Assembly (NCBI GenBank): GCA_022661535.1
Contig: JAKULF010000004.1
Location: forward strand, 5,704,001 to 5,768,000
Reading direction: 5' to 3'
Source of the DNA: Eutypa lata
Lineage: Eukaryota > Ascomycota > Sordariomycetes > Xylariales > Diatrypaceae
Length of the DNA: 64,000 nucleotides
Position 1 is the stretch's first letter; every line of letters starts with the position of its first letter. The notes under the pieces were generated by a model. It was not told where the DNA came from and searched no databases. It was given only the letters and a program-made list of their open reading frames with translations. Shown here one piece after another: positions 1 to 12,837 of this stretch. The position numbers were made by a program, and so were the translations under genes.

Positions 1-2827
1 ACAACGTGGTGCCCATGTTAACAGAGCCGCAATTCTCAGGGCTATCGTAGCCCCGGGAGTATAGATGCAGCTCTTCTTCGCCCTTCTCCGAAAAGATAGG
101 CCCGAACCCCGTGAATAAAATATAACAAGGAGTTGAAGGCTGATACTGAAAACATCAGCAGACAGACTCGCTTTGATTAGTTCACCTATCACGCCAAAAA
201 TAATGACGCCGTGCTAGCTTTAGTGGTTATAACGGCATTTACTCTATTTCGACATCACTGCTCCCTGGAGAAAGTGAAGCAGGATTTTGCACCCCAATCA
301 AGCCTCGTGGTGTTCTGTGGGTAATCTTGGGCCGATTATCCAACCCGGCTGTCAGATTCTCCCACCCACTGCTACTGGAGATGATGGCTGGAACGTCGGC
401 TTTGCTACACATGGTTCCTGGGGGATGCTTTCAGTTACGATCGTGGCACCACGTTATCAAAATGGTCCACGGGTCCCGTAGAGCGCTCTGGGCTTCATAT
501 ATGGCAACTTTTCTAATTAAGAAGCTGTGTGTGTAGGGTCAGACAGGCATCACGTACCTAATTCACACACGCACACGCACACACACATGCACTTTGTTAC
601 AGGAGAAGGGTTAAGCAGTTTCGAACATACATGCAGTGCTCTTTTTATCCGGAGAGCTTGAATTCTAGATTAGACAGACGGAATATCCGACTTAAAAATA
701 CCTCTTCTGACCTATGAAGATTCGTTCAACACCAATTCGGTGCTACGGATATGGACACAGGCGCTCTCACGACGTTTCCCAGTCTGGTTTACTGCGTTGC
801 AAAGTTAAACCTGATGTCGAGTGACCGTGAAAAGCTCTCGTCAAATCAGCGCCCCATCCGTTATACACTTATTATCTTGCAACTCCAAGCTCTTGTTACG
901 TTATGCCAATACCATCCGAGAAACCGGAGCAGCAGCAGCTGCGAGCCGTGGGGGCTACTCGTTCTCGATATAACTCCGATGAAGACCTTGGAGGCCGGTA
1001 ACACTGGGGCATACTAGACCCGCCCAGTGATCCTCCTCTGTCTGGGATTTATTTGTAACCTCATGAGAAGAGGCTTGTGGGGGAACGGTCTAGGGTAAAA
1101 GGGATGAGGAACCTTATAGGTAAGGGTCGACGAGCTTTAAGCGCATAGCTTGTTTAAGGAAAAAGTACCATCCTTAATTACAGCGCATCTGCCTACTTCG
1201 ATACATTCTATATATAGGTACCTTGCTTTACACCCCCGATATGGGATGGGTAACGCCCTTATCATGCTGCAAGACAATAAATTCCGAACGCACCAAACGC
1301 TTTCCTCGCTTAAGTAACGGGGTTAAAAGATTGCAATTATACAGGGCGAATGTGACTACATAATAGAACCACGCCCGCAGGTTAATCACTTTATTAATTG
1401 GCCGTAATGGATAGATATTCGTAGTTGGGACACCTGCATATCGAACGAATGTCCTAAGCCAATATAGAGGGAGGCCGAGGGCGGTGTGGCGAGATTAGAT
1501 TTAATATACCACTATATGCAGGGAAATCTCGTATCGAGAAACCCCAACGTTGGATATCTCAGCCCTATTAATGCTCAGCTCTTCGACGGGCCGGCCCTCG
1601 TGTCACCTTCTGCATCAAGGACGCGCCCCCCCTCCCTCCTGCATTAGAACCACATACCGCCTGGCTGGGTTTGTACAGGGCTGATATCGAAGCTACAGCA
1701 ATCGACCCGCAGGCATGGCATATCATATGCAGGGGAATAAGTGTGAACGACTTTTCGTCTACGCTGCTGCCAGTTGCAATCCGCCGTGGTTTGTCTCGAC
1801 TTATTAAGCTGAATAATCGCCTCTTCTAGTAGCAGCTGTGACCTCCTTGAGATAGCTTGAAACCCGAGGTTCGTAACCACAGACAAGCAAGCAAGCAAGT
1901 GTCTGGTTTCTAGATAGTTAAGTGGAGCGACTGCGAAAGAGTCTATCCTACTACCATAGACACGAGACGAAACATGGGGGAAACAAGAAGATAATAAATA
2001 ATGCTGATTTAGAACTATGGAAGAAGACCATCATGTTCCAAAAAAAAGATGAGATAATGCTGAAGGCGACCTAAAACAAAAAGAAGGGGACCGCGATCCT
2101 TCTCGGTTAAGTTGTGTTGCTGCTGCCTGGCTATTCCGCATGCGCTGATTCAACCGAACGTCGAAATTAAGTTTTCTTTTAAAGTTTGGACCCATACGAA
2201 TCGATTCCGAGATTCTATCGAGATCTACCGGTAATTGAGATCGAGGACATTAGTTAGGCAGCAGGATTTCTGGTAATCGAATTGGTTCCCGTCAGATCGG
2301 AGAGTCCAGGATCCAACCCCATTATACAAATCAGGCTCCCAGATTAGATGCGGCACAGAGCCGCGCTCAAAAGCTAAATACAACGACGTAGAACCAATTC
2401 TAAGAATGTTTAAACTGTGATATACGTCTATGTATATGGTTTATGTGGTGTGTTTTCGTAGCATCATTAGCTTGTTGTGAATATGGACTGGCTTATCTAC
2501 ACATCTTGTACCAAATGTTGGTAATGTGACAGCTCGCCTCTCTAGTGTTATTAGACATTAATAAGCGGGTCTTCGCTGTAGGGTCTTCGGCCGTCATCGT
2601 TGGATTTCATGATGACCGGATTGACATGCTGTTTGTCATCAATAGTCTATACCTTCTCTTTTTTTCGTATCATCATTCCCGCGATTATTCTTTATAGGGC
2701 TCTGTGTCTTAAACCCCGTCGAATCGCCCATCATTAAACCCGAATTTGCGGTTCTCGAAGCCTGGCAGGCGCTCTATCGATAGACATAAGTTGCTAACCC
2801 TTATGCAAAAGCTGTAGCGTGATCAAT
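1..2827. other. Gene-poor stretch, no supported gene
   Basis: No reading frame here is long, resembles a known family, or joins to a neighbour through plausible splice sites. The longest frames are under 90 codons. A short CA-rich microsatellite lies at about 563-588. I see no RNA gene. The right end is the 3' flank of the minus-strand glycosyltransferase gene. Confidence 0.5.
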
Positions 2828-4021
2828 TCAGGGAGATACCTCTCCCATCTCCGAACGGGGGATTTCTTGGTATCCCCTATTCCTTCTCCGTCTAATGCAG
2901 GCGGTGCAGCCCCACCCCACGAGGCCAACGGTCACGGCCACACCCAGTATAATCAGGATAATGTTCTCTCCAATCCAGCTGAACAGATTACTATCCCAAT
3001 TCGTCCAAGTACCACCAGTTGTTTGGGTGAAGAACACCCATGGATCAGTATTAGGACGTCCATCCATCAGAACGCGATGGAGCGGTTCGTAGTCGCTACC
3101 CTCGAAGCCGGCGACAGTACCATCTTTCGAAAGTAGCGAGTGGTATTTCTCCCATATAGCCGTCACGTACCACTGTCCACTCTGATAGCTAATGATGACG
3201 TAGGGTAGGATATAGTTCCACTTGTAGGGAATCAAACTCTCGCTTAAAAGATGCCAGTATGGGTGATCGGGCTGGCCGCCCATGATGTTGTTGCTGAGCG
3301 TTCCTCTATCGCCATCTGTGGTGAAGGCCGGATAATAGGTCAAGGGGTCGAGACTTTCAGCACATCCCTAAGCCAAGCATGCATTATTAGCGACATCCTT
3401 AAGGAGGTCGGATCAGGAAATATCGGATAAGCACTCACATTATCCAGATCAAGGTATATTCCACCGTAATGGCGCAGCAAGAAGTAACGTAGGACATCAA
3501 TCCTCTGGATGGGGAACTTGTAGCTGTCGTATGTTTCTAGGAACCATGGATATTCGTCTTCGATGAACGTCCGCGAGTCTTCAATGCCCCACAACTATTT
3601 TTATCGAGAAGCGTTAGCTACGCAGTCATATTTTCATTTGTCTGCGTCACGTCAAGGTCGAACGTACTTTGATATCCCAATCGGGGTTTGCGTTGAGGCA
3701 TGTTTCACGCGCAGCTTCCCAATGCGCCGGCAGGGTTTTGTCTTGCGGGTCTTTCCAATTATGAAAGATTTGATGGAGTATCTTGGGCATCACAGGCGTC
3801 CGCGGGTCTGGCGTCGTGGAGTTATGTTCGAGGGCTATCTCGAGTTGAGATATTCTAGTGCCAGCATGTGCTCCGAAAAGTCCGAATAGATGCGCAAATG
3901 CTACTATGCGCGAAAAGCTAAAGACAAGAACGACGAGCAGGATACTAAGAAGAATCACGAGAGTCCGTCGTGGGCGCAGTGCTGTTCGCGCCACAGAGAG
4001 TAATGGCATGAGGGACTTCAT
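2828..4021 (-). CDS. GT32 glycosyltransferase, mannosyl-inositolphosphoceramide synthase-like
   Basis: Three exons: 4021-3668, 3594-3439 and 3367-2828 (349 aa). The introns are 73 and 71 bp, both phase 0 (GTACGT and GTGAGT donors). The spliced protein has an N-terminal signal anchor (about residues 20-45), then the start of the GT32 domain (PKILHQIFHNW) and a DXD metal/sugar-nucleotide motif in YLDLDNG at about residues 165-171, created across the second intron. A C-terminal hydrophobic helix is followed by a basic tail (CIRRRRNR). This is the layout of the yeast Sur1/Csh1 catalytic subunits, which add mannose from GDP-mannose to inositol-phosphoceramide in the Golgi. The family assignment is firm. 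The exact acceptor is inferred, since other GT32 members (Och1-like) share the motif. Confidence 0.88.
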
Positions 4022-7000
4022 CTTTGCGGGCGTGGTAGGAAAGGCTGAGAGAAGGAGTCGGGCGTCAAGTAGTGGATTACGTCCCTACGACGGGCGGACA
4101 ACTACAAGGTGAAGGTCGCTCAGATGGTAGCGATAACCAATCGGACTAATAATATATCATGCATGAGGGTAATGGCAGATAAAACGATACTTGGAATAGG
4201 TGTGAAGTTTGAATGTGTGGAAGTATGGAAGTATGAAGGTTGAGAGAAATGAGCTGATCTCGGCGGATTAGATAAAAAGGTTTAGGTAGCATAAAAGCCG
4301 AACGAGACGGACGTCCTCCTGTACGAAGTACGAAGTAAGAAAAAGAGACATACGAAGTATTGTACACCAGCAGAGGTTGCAGTGGATGCAGCTGATAATG
4401 GAAATAACCTAGCAGCTAACTAACGTGACAGTAGGTAAAGTTAATTTGGTTTTAGTACGTAGTTTTAGTTTGACAAAGTACCTACTCCGGCTTGGTACAT
4501 ACAACATGGTAGGGTGGCAGGTTCAAATGTCTACAACATAACCGCATGTTAGGTCGGGGATGAACCACTCAGAGCTCTAGTATTCAATTGTAGTTATTAA
4601 TGGCGTTGGTTCTTACTGCATATCTACATCCTTGGCCTCCAGGATGATTTGGTATTCTACTACATCATCACATTGATTCATCTTTAGATTCTCTCACCAT
4701 TAACTACAGGTTTCGTCAACAGTTCTCCTTTTCAAAGAGTTCATAACTGAAGTAACCATGAAAATACTTCCCGCCTCCATTTTCCCTAGAGGCTGTGCAA
4801 ATCAAAAACTACGTACACTACCTTAACTACCTAACTATATGTACCTAACTACTTCGTACATAACAGTTAGATACCTATACAACTCGGATAGCCCGGAGAA
4901 AAGGTCTTAATTAGCATTGGTTAGTTGTATGCAGCGTGATGTAACGTCAGCCCCAATATGGCAGTCATGGATACCTACAAGTAGACACAACCGCGAGATA
5001 CAACAGATGCGTAGCCAACCAGAGGCCATTGTGAAAAGCCGTTGGCGAGTTATGAGCTTTTACATCCGCGTAGCTGACGGGGCGTAGGATTGCTGGAATA
5101 AACGGTGCATGCATCCATAAGTTCATGTGGTCTTGCGGTCTTACATAGCTTTCATATCTCTACCTTAAGCTCTAATTCGGCTTTTACAACCTCCGGGATC
5201 CCATACAACCTAAATCGGCTCTTCGGGGAACTTAAATCACTGAGACTTCCATGCCTAACAGCCCTAACTCCGCGACGCCGGTACCGACTGCAACCCGCAA
5301 GGCAACCCCCCACAAATGATACTTACAGGGCTGATAGTGTGCTTAAGTAGGTATTTAGGTACCTAGGTATGCAGTAAAGCTTATAATAGGGATACCTGTT
5401 ATGTACAATACTCAGTTAATCGTTGATGTTCAACTTTCTTATATCAAATAGTGCATTCTTAAGAAGAATTCGATTTCTATAACATCAGATTAGGTAATAA
5501 GGAGTATATCAGATAAATACGCGTATTTGAGAAAACTTGCTCAAAATGGCAATCGCAGAAAAGGATTCAATGTTGGTGCTATAATCCACCAACTACTCTC
5601 TGTACATATGTAACTCACTTAAATAGGTACATGCCGAAATGTTTATGTCCACACTGACATGGATATTATCTTTAGAATTATACATACATATGTACTGTAA
5701 ATTAGCCAGGTCTCTCTTGCTTTAATAAATCAAATAACTAGGTGGTTCTCACCTCTGATAGCACTTTCTTCTTAAATGCTTAAAATCTCGGGTTATCCCT
5801 AATATCGAAGCGCAGCTCATATTCCCAAATAAACACTATTGGGAAGAAGCTCAAAGGTGAAGCCAACAAAATTACCACACCTTGCGATTTTGACCGCTCT
5901 CACAGTGGAACCGGGACGATCAACCTACTGTGCCGTCTCCATCACATACCTACCAAGCACATCAGGCAGACAATGGCTTACGTACATACATCGTTCTTAG
6001 GACTCATGCTAAGCTGGAAAGTTCCGACTATCTACTGCAAAAGACATATCATACAAACGAGTTTAAAATATGGTTAGATAGTACGGAAAGAGATGATGAC
6101 CTACAACTTATGATACGTCTGTCCGACCATGTCAGAGTTACCATCCCCTTAGGACCAGCCATAAACAGATTTCTCGTCTCAGTGAATGCGAAAGAAAATA
6201 AGCTTAAATCACTACGTGTAGATTTGTAAGAAGCTGAAAGCAAGTACTAGCTGTTCCTGGTGGAGTAGAGTAGTAGTTAAATGGAAGCATCCGGCGTGAA
6301 TTCAGTAGTCATCACAGCACAGCACTAATATTTCTTGTTATCGTGGTAGTTACCCCTGAAGTCCCCTAAAATAATGCACGGAAGGATGATATCCTTAAAC
6401 CAACTCCACCCCAGCTTTGAGCATAAATACAAACTAGATAACATGGCCATGCTGTGAAATCCATGTTATCAATCCCTTTTCATAATCTGTCTGACTTTGA
6501 CTGACTACCTAGTGATCGAACACGGATTTCGCGATTCAATCCCGCAGCTCGACGACAACTAACTGCAGTACCTAGGTAGTTATTAACTAATGAGTTGACG
6601 CCAAACCCGTGGGACGGGGCGGAGGCGGGGCCCGTGTCCACGTCCTCGGGCTGTAATTGACAGCGCGGCTGCGCTAGCTAGCCCCTTGAGGTCGTCCACT
6701 CTCGACCTACCTATCAGCCTATGTAGGTAGCCTGGTGGAACAGCTTCAATCGATGAGCTGACCGAATCCGAACTTCACGCGATTTATACCTAACTAACTT
6801 CGACCGATGGGACTGCCTGTGAAGAGGGCTGTGGAATGACCCCGCTTGCCAAGATGAGTCTAGGGTTATCGTAGCACCAAGTCGATGAGTTTACCTGTTG
6901 GAATCCCGTGAATTCGACGCCAGCCCAAGTTAGATATATAGTGCGCGCCCTGTGTTCACCTATCCTTCACTCGGCCCGAACCCGAGGACACTAAGATGTC

Positions 7001-8074
7001 GGGACCAAGGTGCCTAAATGCATAATTGTTTGATAGAAGCAGATCTAGTAGTGATATTCCAGTGAACGCCCCTAGTTATCTATTGCGACCAAATCTCCCT
7101 TTGAACATACGTCAATGAAGATGAGGTACAAGAGAGATAAACATACATTAAAAAGCATGCTCAGCACCTCCTTTACACTATTTGATTACTCCTTAACAAC
7201 ACCGCAAGCTTATTGACCCTGCTTTGAAATATATGTGTAGCCGCGCCCATTGACCCTTAATCGTTACGCCGTGTTGTGTGAATGATGGGCTCATCATCAA
7301 CGTACACATTCTCTTCATGTCGAACCATACCCAATGATTCTCGATTGTTTTACATTAAAGAGTAAATGATAGGATTGCACTAGCAAAACGCAGGTAGGGG
7401 AGAATCCAGGCATGCTCATATAAGGTTGCGATGGTGAAAAAGGAAAATGACATTAAGGGGTACCCAATCCCACTCCTAGAAACCAATATTGAGCAGGCCA
7501 TCGTGTATTGATTCTATAGAATATCACCAACTCCTCATTAGTTCACCCATGATCGTACTTCACCGGACCCTATTCATGGTCCTAGAAATGGTGATGTCCT
7601 CGTCTAACCGCAAGCCATGACTTTGCAAACCAGATGTGATTAGAAACAAGCCTATTCCCATGAATTGATTAGACTGCCCACCCTCCATAACACAAATACT
7701 ACATAGGGATCCCACAACAGCCCGCAAGTAGAGCTAGATTTAAAGCGTCAATTAAGTACATCATACTACATATGCGGCGCGCTCCATCCCTTCGCCGCGG
7801 CTTGATAGGTTTGTCGCATCTATTATGTGCTGGTCTCTCTAAACTGTGGTTCGAGGAGAAGCCGCTGTATAGTTCGTTGCCTCCATAGATCCTAGATCAC
7901 GGGTTTCCAGATCAGCAATTATTATTATTTATAATTATAATAGCTATATAATTTGTGTTTGAGTTAGGTAATAGTGCATTAAATACCCCTATTTCGACTA
8001 GAATTTGCGTTTGCACATAAATATAAATACTTTCAACCGTTGAACTTAGAGGTCATATTCGACTATATACATTA
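4022..8074. other. Gene-poor stretch, 4 kb
   Basis: AT-rich DNA with many TACCTA/TAGGTA strings and no supported gene. A 99-codon open frame at 5930-6229 (plus) has no recognisable domain, no splice partner and no coding signature, so I do not call it. A GC-richer patch lies at about 6600-6700. The first 300 bp is the likely promoter of the minus-strand glycosyltransferase. Confidence 0.45.
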
Positions 8075-9150
8075 TCATGTGCCCGCATGAGGTCTTTTGT
8101 CTTGTAGCAAATATTCAACGATGAGTTTCACTATTTCTTTTAATACTGGTAACTCATACCGGAGCTGCGAGCTCTGCATTCTCGGTGACGATGATCGCCT
8201 AACGCGGTAGTCGTTGTCAGGAGGCACCGGCTCAACGTACAGGCTACCAGACTGTCGTGGCATCCTGATGCGTAGACAATGACCACGAGTGTTGCTCTTA
8301 TGACTTGATATTTCAGGAGGGAAATTGTTAACCTAATACCAGGTTTTCTTTCTGCCGCGTCTCCGGCAGAAAAGCCAAATCCCCAAACTTAGTAGAAGAA
8401 CCCCAGTACCCACGCCAATACCGATACCCCTAGTTGCGGCCTCATTTGAAACCCTTTGCGGTGGTTCCCGATTAGAACTATTCGTTCCGTTCAGAGGTAA
8501 ATTGGATGCGCTTGTCACAGTATGTCTCTTGTTACTTGACAGAGATGGAAGCCAGCTTGCTGGCTCTAATGGTGCTGTCTGACAAAAAAACATAGTCGGG
8601 TAATATCTCGTAATTAGTCATTGGGGATTCTTACAGCAATGACCTTTATCGGTTGGCGTACATGATTTCTGACTCCGACGTATAGTAAATAATATGAGAC
8701 TGGGAGCAGTCTAACAAATCGAAAGAGGTGGCCGTCCATACCTCACCATTCGAGGCTATTTTCCCACATGCGCCCACTTCCGGATGACATTGAAATGTAA
8801 AGGCACCACTACTTTAAATCAGTATTATATGCAATATTTCCTATCATCGGAATCTTTCACCTTGGGCAGCAGGTCACGAGACTAGGGGTTTGGCCCGAGT
8901 AAGTGGTAGTTGTAGCACAGGCCTGGGTTTACCCGGAGGGGCATTCACCATTGCCCAGAAGTGGTATGTCATTGGTGTACGATGGAGACAGGCAAGTGCC
9001 CGTTAGGTTAGGCGGAGTCGGGATTCTAAATAAGTCAACGTGTCCGCCGATTTCACTGGTATGATATTCTGTAATTATCAGGTAGACAGTCGTGCTAGCC
9101 AGACACTCCGAAGACGCAGTCCATGTTGTTGAAAGAGTTGGGTAGGTCAC
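8075..9150 (-). pseudogene. Broken gene for a fungal single-pass membrane glycoprotein
   Basis: Read on the minus strand, the exons match a common fungal surface-protein pattern: a Cys-rich ectodomain (CLSPSYTND..., CPSG, then ACATTTTYSG and a CCPSG motif), one transmembrane helix (GIGIGVGTGVLLLSLGIWLF, 8333-8593) with a basic stop-transfer CRRRGRKK, and a short cytoplasmic tail (8075-8264). Plausible introns are 8860-8809, 8634-8579 (branch TGACTAAT, acceptor TTTGTCAG) and 8339-8265. An in-frame TAA at 8929-8931 interrupts the ectodomain exactly where the family has Tyr after CPSG. The exon 8808-8635 also does not stay in frame with the membrane exon, which implies a small indel. Splice sites survive although the coding sequence is broken, so the decay looks recent. 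Ligand and function are unknown. Confidence 0.6.
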
Positions 9151-10230
9151 TTCTGATCCATTTCTTCTTAAAAAGGGTAAATAAGTAGAACTGAATATGG
9201 CAGGATGAAGGAAAAAAAAGATGCTGTGAAGTTACGGATTTCGATATAGATCGCTAAGGTGAAACGACATTATAAGTTAAAGACGTTCAGATCATAGATA
9301 TAACATGGATACTAAGCGCTGCTTATCAAGTCCCCCGGTATAAGTAAGTATAAACGCTGATGTCTGCCGCCACATCCTTCAGCTTCTCCTACATAGCATG
9401 AACCAATATTCATTCCAACGTAACCTCAGCGCCATAATTATTACTACAGAACGAAAGCGCATATTGCCTTACCTTTGAAATGTCGATTCGTCCTGCTGTC
9501 GGAAAGATTATATCGACGAATGAAATATTATTTATTAGCATATGCCGCAACATGAGGAGAGTTTCAGCTTGCTCGCAATCTCGATGCATTGTTCCTTCAT
9601 GCAAGCCTTACTCCCTTCGGCGGCAACCAGGGTAAAATAAACACCGATTCCCAAAGAACTGCAACAGGTAGTACAATTGCTTCTAAAGATTCTAAATTCA
9701 TGCCCTATGGGGAGGTTGTCTTAACCGGATTTGGACTGTTGTAAGAATTTCACATTCGACTGTCAAAGCCTAATGACGTTAAGAGAGAGGGACAAGGAGG
9801 GCAGTACCGCAGCGTTGTAATTTCAAAGTATGATCAAATAAATGGTTATATCAGCGATTCTAGCTCAATATTGTTTATATTTGGAAATTGACAACTGAAA
9901 GCTATGCTAATTTGTCACTCGTTAAACCTCAACTATATTGGTGGTCATCCGGCGGCTACATCAAGCCATTTGCACCTTTTGCTCATAACGACCCCGTTGA
10001 TCCTTCAAGCCACACAATTAGACAGTTCTTTAGCCCTTCCAAGAATATATTCTAACCTCCTAGCTGTTTAGGTATAATGGTATCAGTATACCAACTAGGA
10101 ATCTCAAACTGTGCCAACCTTCTAAGTTCCAATAGAGACCCCTCTTAAGTGCCCCCTTAGGATAAAATACGTACCTGGTGAAACTCCGCAAATAAAACAC
10201 AACACCAAACCTAAGACATCAAGCTCTAGA
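9151..10230. other. Intergenic, no supported gene
   Basis: No feature recognised. A 64-codon minus-strand frame at 9410-9604 has no assignable family and no splice partner. This stretch contains the 5' flank of the broken membrane-protein gene and the 3' flank of the peptidase gene. Confidence 0.4.
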
Positions 10231-12837
10231 TTACGAAATCGTATTTGTAGCAGTCTTGATGCAATTATCAATAATATCCACCCACTTCCGTGCGTTTACA
10301 TAATCCTTGTTATCGATGCTCTCGACAAGTCCGGGGAAAACAGCTATAGGGGTATTGTTAGCGATCACGATCCACTACAATGAGGGGGGCGCCAAGAAAG
10401 AAAAAGGAGAGAAAAAAAAACAGAAAAGGAAAAAAGGTCTTACCGCCATCATAGCCAGTCCAAAGCTCAGGCGCGAAGACAACATGTTTGAACCAAGATC
10501 TACCATCTAGGCCACCCGGATATATGAAAGTGCGCTCAATGTTCTTGTACTTGGAATTGGTGGCCTGGATATTGTGCCACAGCTGGAGTTTCTTGAATAG
10601 TTTCCACCGGGGCATGCTCCCCTTGGCCTCCTTGGTCAGTCTTTCGGCTTCGGCATCGAGTTTGACCGCGGCCGATTTTAGCTGTTCTATTGACTTATAG
10701 AGTTGTGTTAAAGACGCTTTGAAGTCCGCAGCATCCCCATTTGCCTCGGTGACCACAGCGCGAGCTCTGGCTTTGGAGATCTCCTTGGCAGTAGAGGGCT
10801 CCTTATCCGACGACGCAAGCTTGTCTTCGATGCTCTTGGCATAACCCTTCAATGCCACAGCGTAGTCTGTGGCATTCAGCGCGAGCAAGGGCATGTCTAA
10901 CAGTTCGGCGAGAAGGAGGCCGAGCATCTGCGCCATCGTCTTGTGGTAGACGAAGCCCGGGTCGCCATATTTAGCCATCCAGTGGGAACTATCATAGTTG
11001 GAATGATACATGTAGACTGGAGACTCCCCAATTGACCCATCGAAACCGAAGTGAATACTCGGGATGCCTGCGTGATCTTGGAAGGCGGTGAAGTCGCTGC
11101 CGCTACCTATCGCGCTTATCTCCCCATCCCACACGTCGCGCACTGTTTGGCCTTTGACTGTCTGATTTGGCGACTGCACTAAGGCTGCCACGTCGTAGAA
11201 GACCCTGTGTAGTAACGGAGATGCTGCGACGAAGAGGGCCGGGCTGGAAACCCCGACGTCGATGTTGACATAAGCTACATTGGCTGCGGAAAGCCACGGC
11301 AAGTGGTCTTCTACCCACTCGGTGCTCCCGAGAAGGTTGTATTCTTCACCGTCCCAGCTCGCGAAGACAATAGTCCGGAGCGGTTTCCAGCCTCTCTCAA
11401 GAGCCACGCCGAAGCTGCGGATGACCTCGTCGAGGATGGCCGAGCCACTGTTTGGGTCTGCGGCTCCACCTGCAATCCAGGAATCACGGTGGTTTCCGAC
11501 GACAATCACTTCTTCGGAAACCGTCCCGTTGATGATACCAATCACGTCCCAAATCAGAGTAGTAGTGTACTCTTGATCATTATGAAGATTAAGAGCGATA
11601 TCGTCGGGAGATGGGCCGATGTTATACTCGACGCCCTTGTAGCCAAGGCCGATATTCGTAGTCCAGTATTCATTTATATCCTTGGCATGGGGTCCATGGC
11701 CATTCAGTGCCTCCAAGATCGGGAGCGCATCGACATATGAGATGGGAATGGACGGGATCTCGGCAATAGAACCTTCAACTGACTGCCGGGGAACGCCTGG
11801 CTTTGAAGGATAGCCTAGAGTTGTAGGGTCACCAGGTCCATTGCTGAAGATGACACTACCACGTTGGACACTACTGGGGTTCCTAGCAGGGCCATTCGGA
11901 TACGTATCGTAGCCCTTCGCCTCCGTTATCTCGCCATCGTCACCGGGGTCGCTGTAGAGAACCACACCGATCATGCCGAGCTCCTGAGCTCGTTTGACTT
12001 TCAACCCTCGATAGATACCTCCATATCTCGCTATGGCGATCCGTCCCTTCAGAGTGATGTTGGCCTTCATGAGATCCTCATAGTCTTGGTAGGAGCCATA
12101 GTTAACGTAAACAAACGAGCCAGTGACATTGCCGCTTGCGCTGTAACCGTGAAATGTAGGAACGCGGTCTTCGAGAGTAGTCGTTGGGTCCTCTTTCAGA
12201 ACGTCCTCCTCCAGCGTCGCTTCATATGCAACCTTCCAGCTGCTAGAGTCTTCCGACTTAGTCTGACCCTTCTTGAGCAGTGCTAGACGATGACCGACTG
12301 GGTAGTTGAGGTAAACATCATAAGCCGCGATATCCGACTTTATGCCCCACTCCTCCCACCGGTCGCGAGTCCACTCGGCCTGTCCGTCTCAACTATGTAT
12401 TAGCGAAAATGGACCCACCACGCCGATGAGACCGTTCTCTCCACTCTTCTTACCTGAGAAATGTTCTTGCCAGCAAGATGAGGACCGGACGCGTAGTACC
12501 TGCTCCATTGCTCGATCCGTTCGCTGCTAGGGCTCTCTAGCAATATCTTCTGAAGCTCCTCAAAGGTAACTTCAGGGGAGTGCCCGTGGTGGTGGCGACC
12601 TCCATGACTAGGCGCCGCCGGGTCGAAAACGATCGTGACGAGGAAAACGATCGTGACGAGGAAAACGATCACGAGCGCTATGAGGGACGAACCTAAAGCC
12701 ACCGTGCAGAACCTCCGTAGTGTTTGGTGAGGATATCGCCGTACCGGCGGGCCGACCGCGACGGTGGTGATTAGCGGCGTGCTTTCATTCGGCATCTCGC
12801 CCGTCCGTCTGTCTGGTCCACCCTTAGTCGGTGTCAC
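10231..12837 (-). CDS. M28B metallopeptidase, glutamate carboxypeptidase II / Vps70-like
   Basis: Three exons: 12837-12454, 12379-10444 and 10343-10231 (810 aa). The introns are 74 bp (phase 0) and 100 bp (phase 1, pyrimidine-rich). It is a type II membrane protein: short cytosolic tail, a membrane helix at about residues 50-75, a PA domain, a peptidase domain, and the C-terminal dimerisation domain ending with the VFPGLVES motif recovered by splicing. Zinc ligands align with the PSMA family: His425 (VGNHRDSW), Asp436 (GAADPNSG), the Glu473-Glu474 pair (WDGEEYNLLGS), Asp502 (VNIDVG) and His587 (YHSNYDSSHW). An active exopeptidase is therefore expected, probably in the vacuole or at the cell surface. 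A second in-frame Met 14 codons downstream is an alternative start. The membrane helix contains a tandem DNA duplication, listed separately. Confidence 0.92.
12625..12675. repeat. 18-bp tandem repeat inside the peptidase membrane helix
   Basis: Two exact copies of an 18-bp unit (12625-12642 and 12643-12660) are followed by a third copy carrying a 3-bp deletion (12661-12675). On the coding strand each unit encodes LVTIVF, so the copies lengthen the hydrophobic helix in steps of six residues without shifting the frame. Confidence 0.9.

Noticed and set aside
5930..6229. 99-codon open frame in AT-rich intergenic DNA
   Set aside because: No domain, no splice partner and no promoter context. Could be an orphan gene, but the sequence alone does not support it.
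9410..9604. 64-codon minus-strand frame upstream of the broken membrane-protein gene
   Set aside because: Considered as an extra 5' exon, but it is 260 bp away, shows no signal peptide and no convincing donor/acceptor joins it to 9150.
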